Notes: generated by a model from the letters alone, not told the origin. Shown: positions 25,947-34,588, counted from the first letter of the stretch. The stretch is 64,000 nucleotides of DNA from Candidatus Flexifilum breve (GCA_016717205.1 JADKGC010000008.1:1-64000); one strand, 5' to 3'. Translations and numbers: made by a program.

Positions 25947-26116
25947 CGACATTCGGCTTTTGCGGTGAAAGGGAGAGCCTGAACCCTCCCCCAGTCACCT
26001 TGAAGCTCGCTGCCCGTGCCAGCAAAGCTCCCTCGAACAGTGTATCACCGTTCAGACGAGTCCTTTGCCAGCCACAGCGAAATCGACGGTTCGTTGGATT
26101 TTGAAAGGGAATGGCA

Positions 26117-26941
26117 ATGACTCGCGTTTTCGTTTTCACCAACCATAAAGGGGGCGTGGGTAAAAGCACGTCTGCCACCAACATCGCTTTTGGCATCAGC
26201 GGAATGCTCCGCCGTGCCAATGCTTCGAACTGCCGCGTGCTGCTCATCGACACAGACTCACAGGGACATGCGTCACTGGTCACGACCGGGCGCAAAGACT
26301 ACGGCACCGATGACAGCCTCTACACCGTACTGATGGCAGATCGCCAGAACGCGCCGCAGACACTCATGAATTGCATTGTCCCATCGACATGGGATGAGAA
26401 CCTGCATGTCCTCCCCGCCTCCCCCATGCTCGAAGGTGCGGAACGCGAATTAATGGGTGTGGCAGGCGCACCGTATCGCCTCGCCGATCCCCTCAGCAAG
26501 ATCGCGAACCAGTATGCAGCGGTGATCATCGATACCCGCCCTTCTTTCTCGCTCATGACCGAAATGGGACTGCTTGCTGGATCGGATGCGATTGTCCCTG
26601 TTGAACCACGCTATCTGGAGACAGTCGGGTTGACCAGCGTCATCCAGAAGATCAACGACATCCGTGAGGGTTGGCGGCATCCTAATCTGCGCGTCAGTGG
26701 GCTGATCGTCACCAAGATGGATAATCGCATTCGGGGTCACAGCCATTTGCTGGCAGAACTCAAAGCGCATCCGGTGTTGGGCAAACTCTTGCTTGGCGTG
26801 ATCCCCGCCAATGAAGCGGTGTCGTATGCCCATCGGAATCATCAAAGTTTGTTCAGCTACGATCCGCGCGCCTCGGCGAGCAAAGCCTATGCCCAAGTCG
26901 TCGCTTCACTCGTGCGTTATTTGTCGAAGGGCAGCGAATAA
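26117..26941 (+). CDS. parA: ParA-type partition ATPase
   Basis: About 274 residues from ATG 26117 (AAGGGA 6 nt upstream; an ATG two codons earlier has no room for a ribosome-binding site). The deviant Walker A FTNHKGGVGKSTSATN, the Walker A' LLIDTDSQGHAS and the Walker B-like AAVIIDTRPSFSLM identify the ParA/MinD superfamily. Its role is segregation of the element by ATP-dependent movement on the nucleoid with ParB. The stop overlaps the parB start by one base (TAATG). No N-terminal helix-turn-helix is present, as in type Ib and chromosomal ParA. Confidence 0.93.
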   Translation: MTRVFVFTNHKGGVGKSTSATNIAFGISGMLRRANASNCRVLLIDTDSQGHASLVTTGRKDYGTDDSLYTVLMADRQNAPQTLMNCIVPSTWDENLHVLPASPMLEGAERELMGVAGAPYRLADPLSKIANQYAAVIIDTRPSFSLMTEMGLLAGSDAIVPVEPRYLETVGLTSVIQKINDIREGWRHPNLRVSGLIVTKMDNRIRGHSHLLAELKAHPVLGKLLLGVIPANEAVSYAHRNHQSLFSYDPRASASKAYAQVVASLVRYLSKGSE

Positions 26942-28137
26942 TGGCGCGGTCGAACGGTAATACCAGTCGGGTGGACGATCTACTCGCATCCGTCACTGGC
27001 GACATGCTCGGCGATCTACCGCAAGCGTTCACGGACAACTCAATCCGTGTCGAACGTATCTTGCTGGAGATGGTGCGTCCTGATCCGGTGCAGCCGCGCC
27101 GGGTGCTGCCAGAAAGCATTCATCTGAATTTTCACACCAACCGCGTGACACCTACCCAAGCGCTGCGCGAACTGGTTCAGATCGTGCAAATCGCCGCTCG
27201 TCAGCGCGGGCGACCGTTTAACAACGTTCTCGAACTGCTGCCGAAGGGTGACGATGAGCGCGAGGATGAACCAGCGGTCAACCTATCGCCCGAAGAAACG
27301 CTGCTGCGCGATCTGGTCAATCTGGCGATTACCATCCGTGATGACGGGCAGGTGAACCCGCTTACAGTCGTGGACGTGTCACAGGGCGTGACGCGATTAT
27401 TTCGCATCGAGACAGGCGAGCGCCGTTACTGGGCGACATGGCTGCTGCGCGACTTCATCCCCGGCTACACGGGCGACGGCATGATCCCGTGCATCATCAT
27501 CCCGGCAAACCGCTCATCCGTCTTTCGTCAAGCGAAAGAGAACACCGCACGTTCTGGTCTGACAGCAGTCGCGTTGGCGCGGCAGGCGGCACTGCTGCTG
27601 CTCACGGTTCACAGCTACGAGATTCCCGCCTACGCGGTCGGTAACGATTTTTTCCGTCAGGCGCTTGATCTCGACCTGCGTACAAAGCGTGAATACACCG
27701 ACACAATCCTCAGCGCGATGGGGGGCATAAAGCGTGCGCAGTTCAGCCTTATCAAAAATCTGCTGCGGCTCTCCGATGAAGCGCTGGAACTCGCGGATCG
27801 TCACGCAATCGAGGAATTCAAGCTTCGCCACGTTGTAGCTACCCCTCCGGAATATCATGCAGAGGTTGTGCGCCAGATTATCGACTTCAACCTATCGGCG
27901 AAGCAGGTTAAGGAACTGTGCGAGGGCGACAGCGCACATCAGGAAAAGGATGCGGATGATGTATCACCCTCAGCCGCGAGGATGGCAAAGGTAACACAGA
28001 CGATCAGCGGGACCACGCCGCAGGAATTAGCACGAGCGCTCATGCGTCAGGAAGGCGATGCCAGCATTGCGCGGGCGCGGTTGCAGGCGATGCGGAAATT
28101 GTTGGGTGATGCCGAACGATATTTGAGTGCCGACTGA
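26941..28137 (+). CDS. parB: ParB-like partition protein
   Basis: 398 residues. It has the ParB/Srx N-terminal domain (VNPLTVVDVSQGVTRLFRIETGERRYWA, here split as VNPLTVVDV and RIETGERRYWA). FRQAKENTARSGLTAVALARQ and a helix-turn-helix region around residues 255-290 (YTDTILSAMGGIKRAQFSLIKNLL region) follow. It binds a centromere-like site and loads ParA-driven segregation. It is translationally coupled to parA. A perfect 22-bp palindrome begins one base after its stop and is a good candidate binding site. It could also be the ParB of the PRTRC cassette further right. Confidence 0.85.
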   Translation: MARSNGNTSRVDDLLASVTGDMLGDLPQAFTDNSIRVERILLEMVRPDPVQPRRVLPESIHLNFHTNRVTPTQALRELVQIVQIAARQRGRPFNNVLELLPKGDDEREDEPAVNLSPEETLLRDLVNLAITIRDDGQVNPLTVVDVSQGVTRLFRIETGERRYWATWLLRDFIPGYTGDGMIPCIIIPANRSSVFRQAKENTARSGLTAVALARQAALLLLTVHSYEIPAYAVGNDFFRQALDLDLRTKREYTDTILSAMGGIKRAQFSLIKNLLRLSDEALELADRHAIEEFKLRHVVATPPEYHAEVVRQIIDFNLSAKQVKELCEGDSAHQEKDADDVSPSAARMAKVTQTISGTTPQELARALMRQEGDASIARARLQAMRKLLGDAERYLSAD

Positions 28138-28138
28138 A

Positions 28139-28160
28139 ATTGTTTGCGCGCGCAAACAAT
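28139..28160. promoter_or_regulatory. Perfect 22-bp palindrome after parB (candidate parS)
   Basis: The half-site ATTGTTTGCGC is followed directly by its exact reverse complement, starting one base after the parB stop codon. Centromere (parS) sites are palindromes of this size and are usually adjacent to parAB. It lacks a following T-run, so a plain terminator is less likely. The 28161-28375 gap that follows holds no gene, only a weak GCCCAC/GTGGGC stem near 28217-28241. Confidence 0.6.
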
Positions 28161-28375
28161 ATTGAGATGACATGATGAACATGCGAACACGATCACCACC
28201 GTAGAAAAAGAAAATGCCCACTGCTGATGAGGCGCGTGGGCGGCGGCATGGGGATACATTCGTGAACTGGACACTCACAATGTATCACAGCCTGCCCCCA
28301 TGTGCAACTGAATTCCCCACCTCAAACCGTGTTTTTTAGCACGAGTTCTATTCAGTATTGCCTGGGAGCTTTTAC

Positions 28376-30019
28376 ATGAACCTGACTGAACATGATGTGT
28401 ATGCGCTGCGGCGCGCCGTATCGATGCTGGATATTCCTGCTGGATTGACCCTCAGCCCGCTCGTTGAGTCGCTGCTGGCAGCGCTCGATTGGCAGCACGA
28501 CCGCGCGCACTGGTCGATCTTGCAGCAGATTTTGACCCGTGATCCTGAACTGAGCGCACAGGTCTTGCGCGTCGATCCCAATGCCCATGTGCCAACTTTG
28601 AGTCATTCATCAGAGGAAGCATACGTACCGCCCCTGCCCAAGGCAGCACAGTTGACCGATAAACTCATGGCATCGGCGGAAACTGTCGGCGCATTTCACC
28701 GGGACTGCCTCGCGTGGTTGAGCCAGCGCTCACCGATGACGCCCCGCATCTTTCTCGAATCGGGTCCGCTGTGGGCGGTCGGATTGGCGGTAGCGCGGCG
28801 CTGTGTGCTGCGTTTGGGGTTCGGAGACATCTACCCAAATCTGTACTACCTGTGGGTCGCACCGACGACCTACTACCACAAATCAACCGGTCTGAATGCG
28901 ATCACCGACATGGTGCGGGACACGATGCCGCACCTGCTCTTGCCCGCGACGACCTCACCCGAAATGCTGGTTGCCAAACTCGCGGGCGAAAAGCCAGCCA
29001 ACTACGACAAACTGCTGCCCTTCGAGCGCAAGAACGAAGACCTCGCGGCGCGCTTCGCCGGTCAGCGCGGCATCCTGATCGACGAGGCAAGCAAGATGCT
29101 GATCCCGAAGAAATACATGGAGGGACACACCGAAACCATGATGGAAATGTTCGACGCACCGCGTCGCTTGGAACGCGAGTTACGCGGTGATGGCAAGCTG
29201 ATCGTCTACAACCCAGCATTGGCGATGATCGGCGCGACCACACCGGCTCGCTTGGGGCGTTACATCACCGACGGCGAGTGGGAGGATGGCTTGATGGCGC
29301 GTTTTTTGTGCCTGACGCCGACCGAGCGCGAGATCAAGTGCGTACTGAACGGACAAAACTTCGACACGCACGAGTTTCCCTCCGACCTGAAAACGCGGTT
29401 GCTGCGCGTGTACAACGCCTTTCCGATGCCACCCGACGAGTTCGCGCTCCACGATCTGGATGAACCGGTGAAGCATCCTGCCATCAGCGCGACGATGGAA
29501 CCGGCAGTCTTTGACCTGTTCAACGCCTACTACGCCGCGCTGCACGACATGACCGACCCGCGCCGCAACCTCGATGATCGGTTGCGCGGCAACTATGGAC
29601 GCTTCTCGACGATGGCGCTCAAGTTAGCGCTGATTTTGGCGATTATGGATTGGACGGATGAGGAGACACCCAACACGCCGCGCATCACGACAGCCCACTG
29701 GGCGCGGGGACAGATGTTTGCTGAAGAGTACCGTGCGTCGGTGCATCGCCTGCTAGATGAACTGAGCATTGGCGTAGATGTGAAGAACGAGAAGAAGGTA
29801 CTGGACTTCATCGCGCGCCATGGGGAACGTCCGCCATCTGCGCGGGACATTCTGCGTGGTGCCGGGGTGAAGTCACGCAAAGAAGTAGATGCGACGCTAG
29901 CAGCCCTGATTGAAGATGGGGTGATCGAGATTGCCGAGCGCAAAACCAGTGGACGCAGCGCACGCGGTTACCGGGTTACGCACGCCGACTTTCGTCAGAA
30001 GCGTGATGACGAAAGTTGA
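28376..30019 (+). CDS. DUF3987-type primase/helicase-like ATPase
   Basis: 547 residues from the ATG at 28376 (GGGAG 8 nt upstream). The central domain matches DUF3987, an AAA+-like family found with phage and plasmid primases. Its P-loop is unusual, APTTYYHKSTG (about residues 163-173), with His where Gly is normal; the Walker B-like motif is GILIDEASKM (about 230-239). GATTPARLGRYITDGEWEDGL (split as GATTPARLG and DGEWEDGLMARF) follows. A winged-helix-like C-terminus has PSARDILRGAGVKSRKEVDA. It probably acts in element replication with the DnaG-like primase downstream. Its last codons overlap the first iterons. Confidence 0.8.
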   Translation: MNLTEHDVYALRRAVSMLDIPAGLTLSPLVESLLAALDWQHDRAHWSILQQILTRDPELSAQVLRVDPNAHVPTLSHSSEEAYVPPLPKAAQLTDKLMASAETVGAFHRDCLAWLSQRSPMTPRIFLESGPLWAVGLAVARRCVLRLGFGDIYPNLYYLWVAPTTYYHKSTGLNAITDMVRDTMPHLLLPATTSPEMLVAKLAGEKPANYDKLLPFERKNEDLAARFAGQRGILIDEASKMLIPKKYMEGHTETMMEMFDAPRRLERELRGDGKLIVYNPALAMIGATTPARLGRYITDGEWEDGLMARFLCLTPTEREIKCVLNGQNFDTHEFPSDLKTRLLRVYNAFPMPPDEFALHDLDEPVKHPAISATMEPAVFDLFNAYYAALHDMTDPRRNLDDRLRGNYGRFSTMALKLALILAIMDWTDEETPNTPRITTAHWARGQMFAEEYRASVHRLLDELSIGVDVKNEKKVLDFIARHGERPPSARDILRGAGVKSRKEVDATLAALIEDGVIEIAERKTSGRSARGYRVTHADFRQKRDDES

Positions 30020-30207
30020 GCGAACAGGGAACTTTCGTCGAACGGGTCATGACGAAAGTTTCTCTCGTGAAGGGAAGTGAATAGCATAAAAAGCCGACAC
30101 TTCCCCTTAGTTTCTCTCGTGAGAATGAACTTTCGTCAGCGGCGATGACGAATGACGAAAGTCAAAACTTCTGACTTTTGACATCTGGCAAAAGCACCGA
30201 CGAAAGT
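29988..30207. repeat. Iteron array, seven copies of GACGAAAGT
   Basis: Exact 9-mers occur at 29988-29996(-), 30008-30016(+), 30031-30039(-), 30051-30059(+), 30129-30137(-), 30154-30162(+) and 30199-30207(+). The first four alternate in orientation with 20-23 base spacing. A 14-base direct repeat AGTTTCTCTCGTGA (30057-30070 and 30109-30122) and an 8-bp inverted repeat GGGAAGTG/CACTTCCC (30072-30079, 30098-30105) lie inside. The array fills the gap between two replication genes, which fits an origin or an autoregulatory operator of a replication protein. Confidence 0.85.
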
Positions 30208-30220
30208 GGAGGTAAATACC

Positions 30221-31228
30221 ATGATCGATGTCCAAAAACTCAAAGCCCAGCTCGACCTGCGCCAGCTTGTTGAGCGTGACCTCGGCAAACCGCGTTTTCG
30301 CGGGCGCGACTATGCCGCTTTCAAGTGTCCGCTGCACAGCGAACACAAAGGCTATTCGCTCGTCGTCTACGCCCAGCACTGGCGCTGTTTCGGCAAATGC
30401 CATGCCGGAGGCGATGCGATCGCGTGGGTGCAGCACTACCACCAGCTTGCCTTTCATGAGGCATGTGAACGGCTGACAAACGGCGATCTGCCGCAGCTCG
30501 AAAACGTGAACGCTGCACATCGCGCGCCCGAACCTATCGCGCAGCCGCCGGATGCTGAGTGGCAGGCGAAAGCGCGGCTCATCATCGACGAGGCTCGTGA
30601 ACGTTTATGGTCGCCAGAAGGACAGCGTGCCTGGGGGTATCTGGTCTGGGAGCGCGGCTTAAGCGAGAAGATCATCGAACTCGCTCAACTGGGATACCTC
30701 CCCGGCGCGCCAACCGCGTGGCGCGAAATCGAGGGATTGAATGTGCCGTGCGGCATTCTCATCCCGTGGGTGGTCGAAGATGAGGTCTGGGGGATCAAAG
30801 TTCGCCGTGCAGCGGGCGAGCAGAGGTATCAACAAGTGAGCGGCGGCAATATTCGCGGCTGCTTGTATCTGGCGGATCGCATTCTGCCCCGAACGCCGCT
30901 GATCATCACAGAAGGCGAGTTCGACGCGTTGATTGCTTGGCAGATATGCGGCGACTTCGCGCGAGCAGCAGCAATTGGCAGCGTCAGCCATGCCCGTATC
31001 GACCGCCGTTGGTACGGGACGCTGCTCGGCGTCCCGCGCGTAATTGCCTGTATGGATGTCGATCCCGCTGGTGCAGGGGCAGCGGCACAACTCGCGGCGC
31101 TCTCCGGCGCAGTGAAGTCTGTTCAGGTACCGAGCGGGAAAGACCTGAGCGAGTTCTACCAGCAGGTCGGCGAAAACGTGGCGAAGGAATGGCTTCAAAC
31201 GATGGTCAATGGAAGAGTGTCATCATGA
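30221..31228 (+). CDS. DnaG-like primase (CHC2 zinc finger plus TOPRIM)
   Basis: 335 residues from the ATG at 30221, with GGAGGT in the last iteron. The N-terminal zinc finger is FKCPLHSEHKG ... HWRCFGKCHAGGDAIAWV (about residues 31-70), the CHC2 type. The TOPRIM domain has LIITEGEFDALIAWQ (Glu, about 225-239) and ACMDVDPAGAGAA (DxD, about 270-282), with all acidic residues present. It would synthesise RNA primers on the element. It is shorter than chromosomal DnaG (about 600) and lacks the helicase-binding domain, as expected for plasmid or phage primases. The gene overlaps the next by ATGA. Confidence 0.9.
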   Translation: MIDVQKLKAQLDLRQLVERDLGKPRFRGRDYAAFKCPLHSEHKGYSLVVYAQHWRCFGKCHAGGDAIAWVQHYHQLAFHEACERLTNGDLPQLENVNAAHRAPEPIAQPPDAEWQAKARLIIDEARERLWSPEGQRAWGYLVWERGLSEKIIELAQLGYLPGAPTAWREIEGLNVPCGILIPWVVEDEVWGIKVRRAAGEQRYQQVSGGNIRGCLYLADRILPRTPLIITEGEFDALIAWQICGDFARAAAIGSVSHARIDRRWYGTLLGVPRVIACMDVDPAGAGAAAQLAALSGAVKSVQVPSGKDLSEFYQQVGENVAKEWLQTMVNGRVSS

Positions 31229-31506
31229 CCATTCAAATCGTGACCGCTGGACGCAAGGACGTAGACGACATTTTTAAGCTGAGCGATGTGTTTACAGCGG
31301 AGCGGCTCACTCACACGCCGCTGATTGTTTTCATCGCGACCGAGGATGCCGTACAGGTACGCTTACTTGCTCATGCTCACGAATTGCTCTCGTTCCCAGA
31401 TGATACACCGGTGTGGGGCAGTGGCGCGGAAGGATGCACAGCGACTTCTTTGAATTCACGGTCGGTCAGTACCGTGCTTATGCGGAGGCGGCACTTGCGC
31501 CGCTGA
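31225..31506 (+). CDS. Hypothetical protein, probably frameshifted
   Basis: A start overlaps the primase stop (ATGA). The first about 65 residues look coherent (MTIQIVTAGRKDVDDIFKL, THTPLIVFIATEDAVQVRLL). After PVWG the frame turns Ser/Arg-rich, while the next frame (31413 onward) continues sensibly with QWRGRMHSDFFEFTVGQYRAY. Adding one G to the GGGG near 31416 would fuse both parts into one protein of about 154 residues. Function unknown. Confidence 0.55.
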   Translation: MTIQIVTAGRKDVDDIFKLSDVFTAERLTHTPLIVFIATEDAVQVRLLAHAHELLSFPDDTPVWGSGAEGCTATSLNSRSVSTVLMRRRHLRR

Positions 31507-31688
31507 AAAGCGCAACGCAGGTGGTCAAAGTCGTCGGATCGCAGGGAGGGGTCAAGCTCAGCTTTGAGTACATTGATGAACGGGGTATACACGTTTCGAA
31601 AAGCGTCATTGCGAAAGCGGAGATTGAACGGCTCATCCAATTCTTCTACGCGCAAGGTATTCCCGTTGCCGTCGAACTGAATCGATAA
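31413..31688 (+). CDS. Hypothetical protein (likely second half of the preceding gene)
   Basis: 91 residues if GTG 31413 is used, or from the ATG at 31434. Sequence such as YAEAALAPLKSATQVVKVVG and AEIERLIQFFYAQGIPVAVE is protein-like, with alternating strands and helices. Overlap with the previous frame and loss of sense in that frame at the same point suggest one gene with a one-base indel. It is the last gene of the ParAB-primase module and is followed by a terminator. Confidence 0.55.
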   Translation: MGQWRGRMHSDFFEFTVGQYRAYAEAALAPLKSATQVVKVVGSQGGVKLSFEYIDERGIHVSKSVIAKAEIERLIQFFYAQGIPVAVELNR

Positions 31689-31711
31689 ATTCCGGCTCGC
31701 TGCCAAAACAT

Positions 31712-31736
31712 CGAAGTCCTTGTGTAAGGGACTTCG
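31712..31736 (+). terminator. Terminator after the primase module
   Basis: CGAAGTCC (31712-31719) pairs with GGACTTCG (31729-31736) around a 9-nt loop. A C/T-rich stretch (about 31739-31775) follows. It ends the plus-strand maintenance module. Confidence 0.65.
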
Positions 31737-31739
31737 ACT

Positions 31740-32080
31740 CATCTTATGTCTCGTCGTCTTTCTTCGTTCTTCTTGATTCTCTCTGCCTTTGACAGGTGTT
31801 TCAGCATGGTGTTACCCAACCGACGATCGCACGACGGACGACACCCCCTGCCTCATGTTGTGCCCACATAGTCGAGGATGTGCTGACTTTTCTTCTATCT
31901 CTTGCACTTGTGGATGGCTTCTGGAGTGCGTCACTTGTAGTCCCTCCGTAGCAACGACTCCATTAGCATTCATGCCGCCCAGAAAACGAGCACCGATAAT
32001 TTGGCGCCATAAAGTGAGCAGCTTTGAATGAAAGGTGTTTTCTAGGGTTTCAAGCGAGAATTTCTGTGAAAAATCCAGAC
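31740..32080. other. Non-coding boundary region
   Basis: About 340 bases between the backbone module and the AT-rich cargo. No gene with a ribosome-binding site or protein-like composition was seen. Base composition drops in GC toward the right, so a cargo boundary lies here. Confidence 0.45.
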
Positions 32081-32109
32081 TTAGCGTTGAGGCCCTGAGG
32101 CACTATAAT
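32081..32109 (+). promoter_or_regulatory. Predicted sigma-70-type promoter
   Basis: TTAGCG (32081-32086), a 17-base spacer and a perfect TATAAT (32104-32109), 33 bases upstream of the methyltransferase ATG. Confidence 0.55.
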
Positions 32110-32142
32110 ATCAAGGGCGTGAAATAGTGAAGCAGCGGTGTA

Positions 32143-32928
32143 ATGGTTGAAAAGAGGAATCAACGAAAGACAAAGGGTTGGAATAGTCTTTCAAAGTGGT
32201 ATGACGGTTGGGTAGGTGACGCAGGCAGTAGATACCACCAAGAGATTGGAATACCTAGGATACTGTCTGCAACAAATGTTGTCGCTGGCAAACGAATATT
32301 GGATGTTGGTTGTGGACAAGGTGTACTTGCACCTTATGTTATTGCCGAAGGAGGGGTTTATGTAGGAATTGATGTGAGTCACAGGCTCATTGAAATTGCT
32401 CGAACTCGCCACCCAGACATGGGACAATTTGTTGTTGCGGATGCTGCAAGACTTGAGCTGACAGAAGCAATTGAAAGGATGAAGTTTGATGTCGCTATTT
32501 TTCTCTTAAGTATTCAGGATATGAACCCACTAGATGAGGTACTTGAATCAGTTTCAAAAACAATTACAAGTAACGGAACCATCGTTATTTTTATGACACA
32601 TCCTGCGTTCCGAGTACCTCGACAAAGCGGATGGCTATTTGATGAGACACGAGGTTTAGTTTCGCGTCGTGTAGACAGTTATCTTTCAAACCTTAACGTT
32701 CCTCTAAAGGATTACAGCAGAGTTGGTTCTGGGAAGTCGATTAGCTTCCATAGACCACTACAAGATTATTTTCAGAGCTTAACCAGATTGGGATTTATGA
32801 TCGATTTGCTAGAAGAAATACCTGACAGTACGCTTTATAAGAAACAGATATCCAAGCAGGAGCGTAGGGCTTCAAGGGAAATCCCATTATTCTTGCTTCT
32901 GAGGGCAGTGAAAGTAGGATTGCCTTAA
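32143..32928 (+). CDS. Class I SAM-dependent methyltransferase
   Basis: 261 residues. Motif I RILDVGCGQGVLAPYV (about 51-66), motif II YVGIDVSHRLIEIAR, and VVADAARLEL followed by FDVAIFLLSIQDM mark a Rossmann methyltransferase of the Methyltransf_11/25 type. Substrate is not evident; small molecules are commonest. It lies 41 nt upstream of an Erm-like rRNA methyltransferase and is AT-rich like it, so both probably arrived together. The C-terminal part contains RPLQDYFQSLTRLGFMI, typical of small-molecule methyltransferases. Confidence 0.85.
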   Translation: MVEKRNQRKTKGWNSLSKWYDGWVGDAGSRYHQEIGIPRILSATNVVAGKRILDVGCGQGVLAPYVIAEGGVYVGIDVSHRLIEIARTRHPDMGQFVVADAARLELTEAIERMKFDVAIFLLSIQDMNPLDEVLESVSKTITSNGTIVIFMTHPAFRVPRQSGWLFDETRGLVSRRVDSYLSNLNVPLKDYSRVGSGKSISFHRPLQDYFQSLTRLGFMIDLLEEIPDSTLYKKQISKQERRASREIPLFLLLRAVKVGLP

Positions 32929-32969
32929 CTTGACCAAGGATTCTATTCTGTGTCTAATCGAGGGGGATT

Positions 32970-33776
32970 ATGGTGCGCAAACGTATCGAGTATGCTCAGA
33001 ATTTTCTAACCGATAGAAGACTGGTCAATGAACTAATTCAATCAGCGAATATTTCGAGATCCGATGTGGTCGTCGAAATTGGTCCCGGCGAGGGGATTAT
33101 TACCAAGCAGCTAAGTGAGGTAGCAGGTAGGGTTATTGCGATTGAAGTTGATCCAGATTTAGTAATGAAGCTACGCAATAAATTCTCGGAACAGCCCACA
33201 GTTGAAGTCCACGAAGCAGATTTCAGAAGCTTTACAATTCGAGAACGAGATTACAAAATTTTTGCCAATATTCCATTTAACATTACATCCGATATTGTCA
33301 AGGGATTACTGACTCGAACAAACCCACCCCTGAGCGCACACTTAATTATGCAGCAAGAAGCTGCTATGAAATTCGCGGGTAGTCCAACAGAAACCGAATT
33401 TTCGATCCTTTGGAAACCTTGGTATGACTTTGCAATAGAAAGACGTATACCTCGGCAAGCATTTGTTCCCGTACCATCAGTACAGCCCGTATTCTTTCTC
33501 ATACTTCGAAAGAGAGCACCTGATGTATCGACGAAACATCGTTCTCTTTATCTGCAATTTGTTAGGCACGGCTTTGAAGCTTGGAAAAAAAATCTCAAAT
33601 CAGCATTCGAGGATGTTTTCACATATGAGCAGTGGAAACGGCTTTCCCATGACTTGGACTTTCCACTAAAGCCCCTTCCAACGGAGTTAAACTATCAGCA
33701 ATGGTTAGGATTATTCGTTTTCTTGCGAGATCGCGTCGCGCCGGAAAAGTGGGCAAAACTTAGCATAAGAAAATAA
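32970..33776 (+). CDS. Erm-like 23S rRNA adenine N6-methyltransferase
   Basis: 268 residues, GAGGGGG before the ATG. AQNFLTDRRLVNELI at the N-terminus, the SAM motif VVVEIGPGEGIITKQL, EVDPDLV and the catalytic motif NIPFNIT (about residue 95) fit the KsgA/Erm family. NIPF is the Erm version, whereas KsgA has NLPY. Erm enzymes dimethylate A2058 of 23S rRNA and can confer macrolide-lincosamide-streptogramin B resistance. The C-terminal about 90 residues form the small helical domain. Location on a mobile element supports a resistance or self-protection role. No leader peptide attenuator was recognised upstream. Confidence 0.85.
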   Translation: MVRKRIEYAQNFLTDRRLVNELIQSANISRSDVVVEIGPGEGIITKQLSEVAGRVIAIEVDPDLVMKLRNKFSEQPTVEVHEADFRSFTIRERDYKIFANIPFNITSDIVKGLLTRTNPPLSAHLIMQQEAAMKFAGSPTETEFSILWKPWYDFAIERRIPRQAFVPVPSVQPVFFLILRKRAPDVSTKHRSLYLQFVRHGFEAWKKNLKSAFEDVFTYEQWKRLSHDLDFPLKPLPTELNYQQWLGLFVFLRDRVAPEKWAKLSIRK

Positions 33777-34076
33777 AGCCGGCATTTATTTAATATTAAA
33801 CATTAAATTAACAATATTTAAGTTATATTTTTTAAGAGACGATGTGACTTGTTGGGTCAAAAGGGATCTTTCCATCGGCTTTGGGTGAGAAAGGGACCTA
33901 TGAGAAATAAGCTATTGAACTTGATGTCCAGTTCTGCTTGCTGTGGTTGCAGATGACTGGGGGATATTAGTAGAGTGTCTCTATTTTCACTCTGAAGATG
34001 ATATTGATCGTTCTCCTCCAATACAACTCGGCAACGACACCCAAGCTTATAGCACTCAAGTCTTGCCTCACCCCGT

Positions 34077-34436
34077 TCATCCGATTCTACTACTCTCTTC
34101 AGTCTCTCTCTCTGTCTTTTCCTCCACAATAAATATTGCCATCGGCCCATATATTTCAGTTCGTACTGTATACAGTGGAAAATCGAACGGTTTAGCGTGA
34201 AAGGGGGCTCCACCCATCCGTGTCTCAAAGCCAAACCACAATCTACCCATCACCTCAAAATATTCAGTAATTATGGGAATCCACCACATCTCAATTGAAC
34301 GTCGAAACTCGATATATCGTAGACGGTTCACTTCCAATGAAGGATCTGTTGACCGACTTGTTTCGTTGATGCGTCGAACCTCGTCTAAGGTATTGAGAAA
34401 CAGTTCGTGAGACGAATGGGATGAATTCACGCGCAA
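34077..34436 (-). CDS. Possible small hypothetical protein
   Basis: 119 residues with reasonable composition: LFLNTLDEVRRINETS, then EFRRSIEMWWIPIITEYFEVMGRLW. It is AT-rich like the surrounding cargo. Ribosome-binding support is weak and no family is recognised. The rest of the 33777-34520 gap, including a very AT-rich 33780-33840, holds nothing else convincing. Confidence 0.35.
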   Translation of the reverse strand: MRVNSSHSSHELFLNTLDEVRRINETSRSTDPSLEVNRLRYIEFRRSIEMWWIPIITEYFEVMGRLWFGFETRMGGAPFHAKPFDFPLYTVRTEIYGPMAIFIVEEKTERETEESSRIG

Positions 34437-34523
34437 CTCCTATTCTATTACCAAACAAATGACACCAACCTTGTATAACAAACGTGTGATGCGTCAAATT
34501 TCTCAATTAGAATTGTACTGATG

Positions 34524-34557
34524 CCACACGCTTTTTGCTTTATCATGGTACTATAAA
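34524..34557 (+). promoter_or_regulatory. Promoter shared with the second ABC importer (copy 1)
   Basis: CCACACGCTTTT, 7 variable bases, then TCATGGTACTATAA. CGCTTT (34529-34534) and TATAAA (34552-34557) are 17 bases apart. The block matches 37630-37663 at 26 of 34 positions, with the same spacing, upstream of the other importer. A common regulator is likely. Confidence 0.65.
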
Positions 34558-34588
34558 ATTACTTCACACATCTGATAGGGACGAGAGA

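Noticed and set aside
29988..30207. Iteron array as a CRISPR
   Set aside because: Repeats are 9 bases, in both orientations, with unequal short spacing; no cas genes are present.
32970..33776. Housekeeping KsgA 16S rRNA dimethyltransferase
   Set aside because: The catalytic motif is NIPFN rather than NLPYN and the gene sits in AT-rich cargo; Erm-like fits better, though phylogeny would be decisive.
33857..34234. Minus-strand open frame of 125 codons
   Set aside because: It overlaps the better-looking 34077-34436 frame and has irregular composition; no ribosome-binding site.
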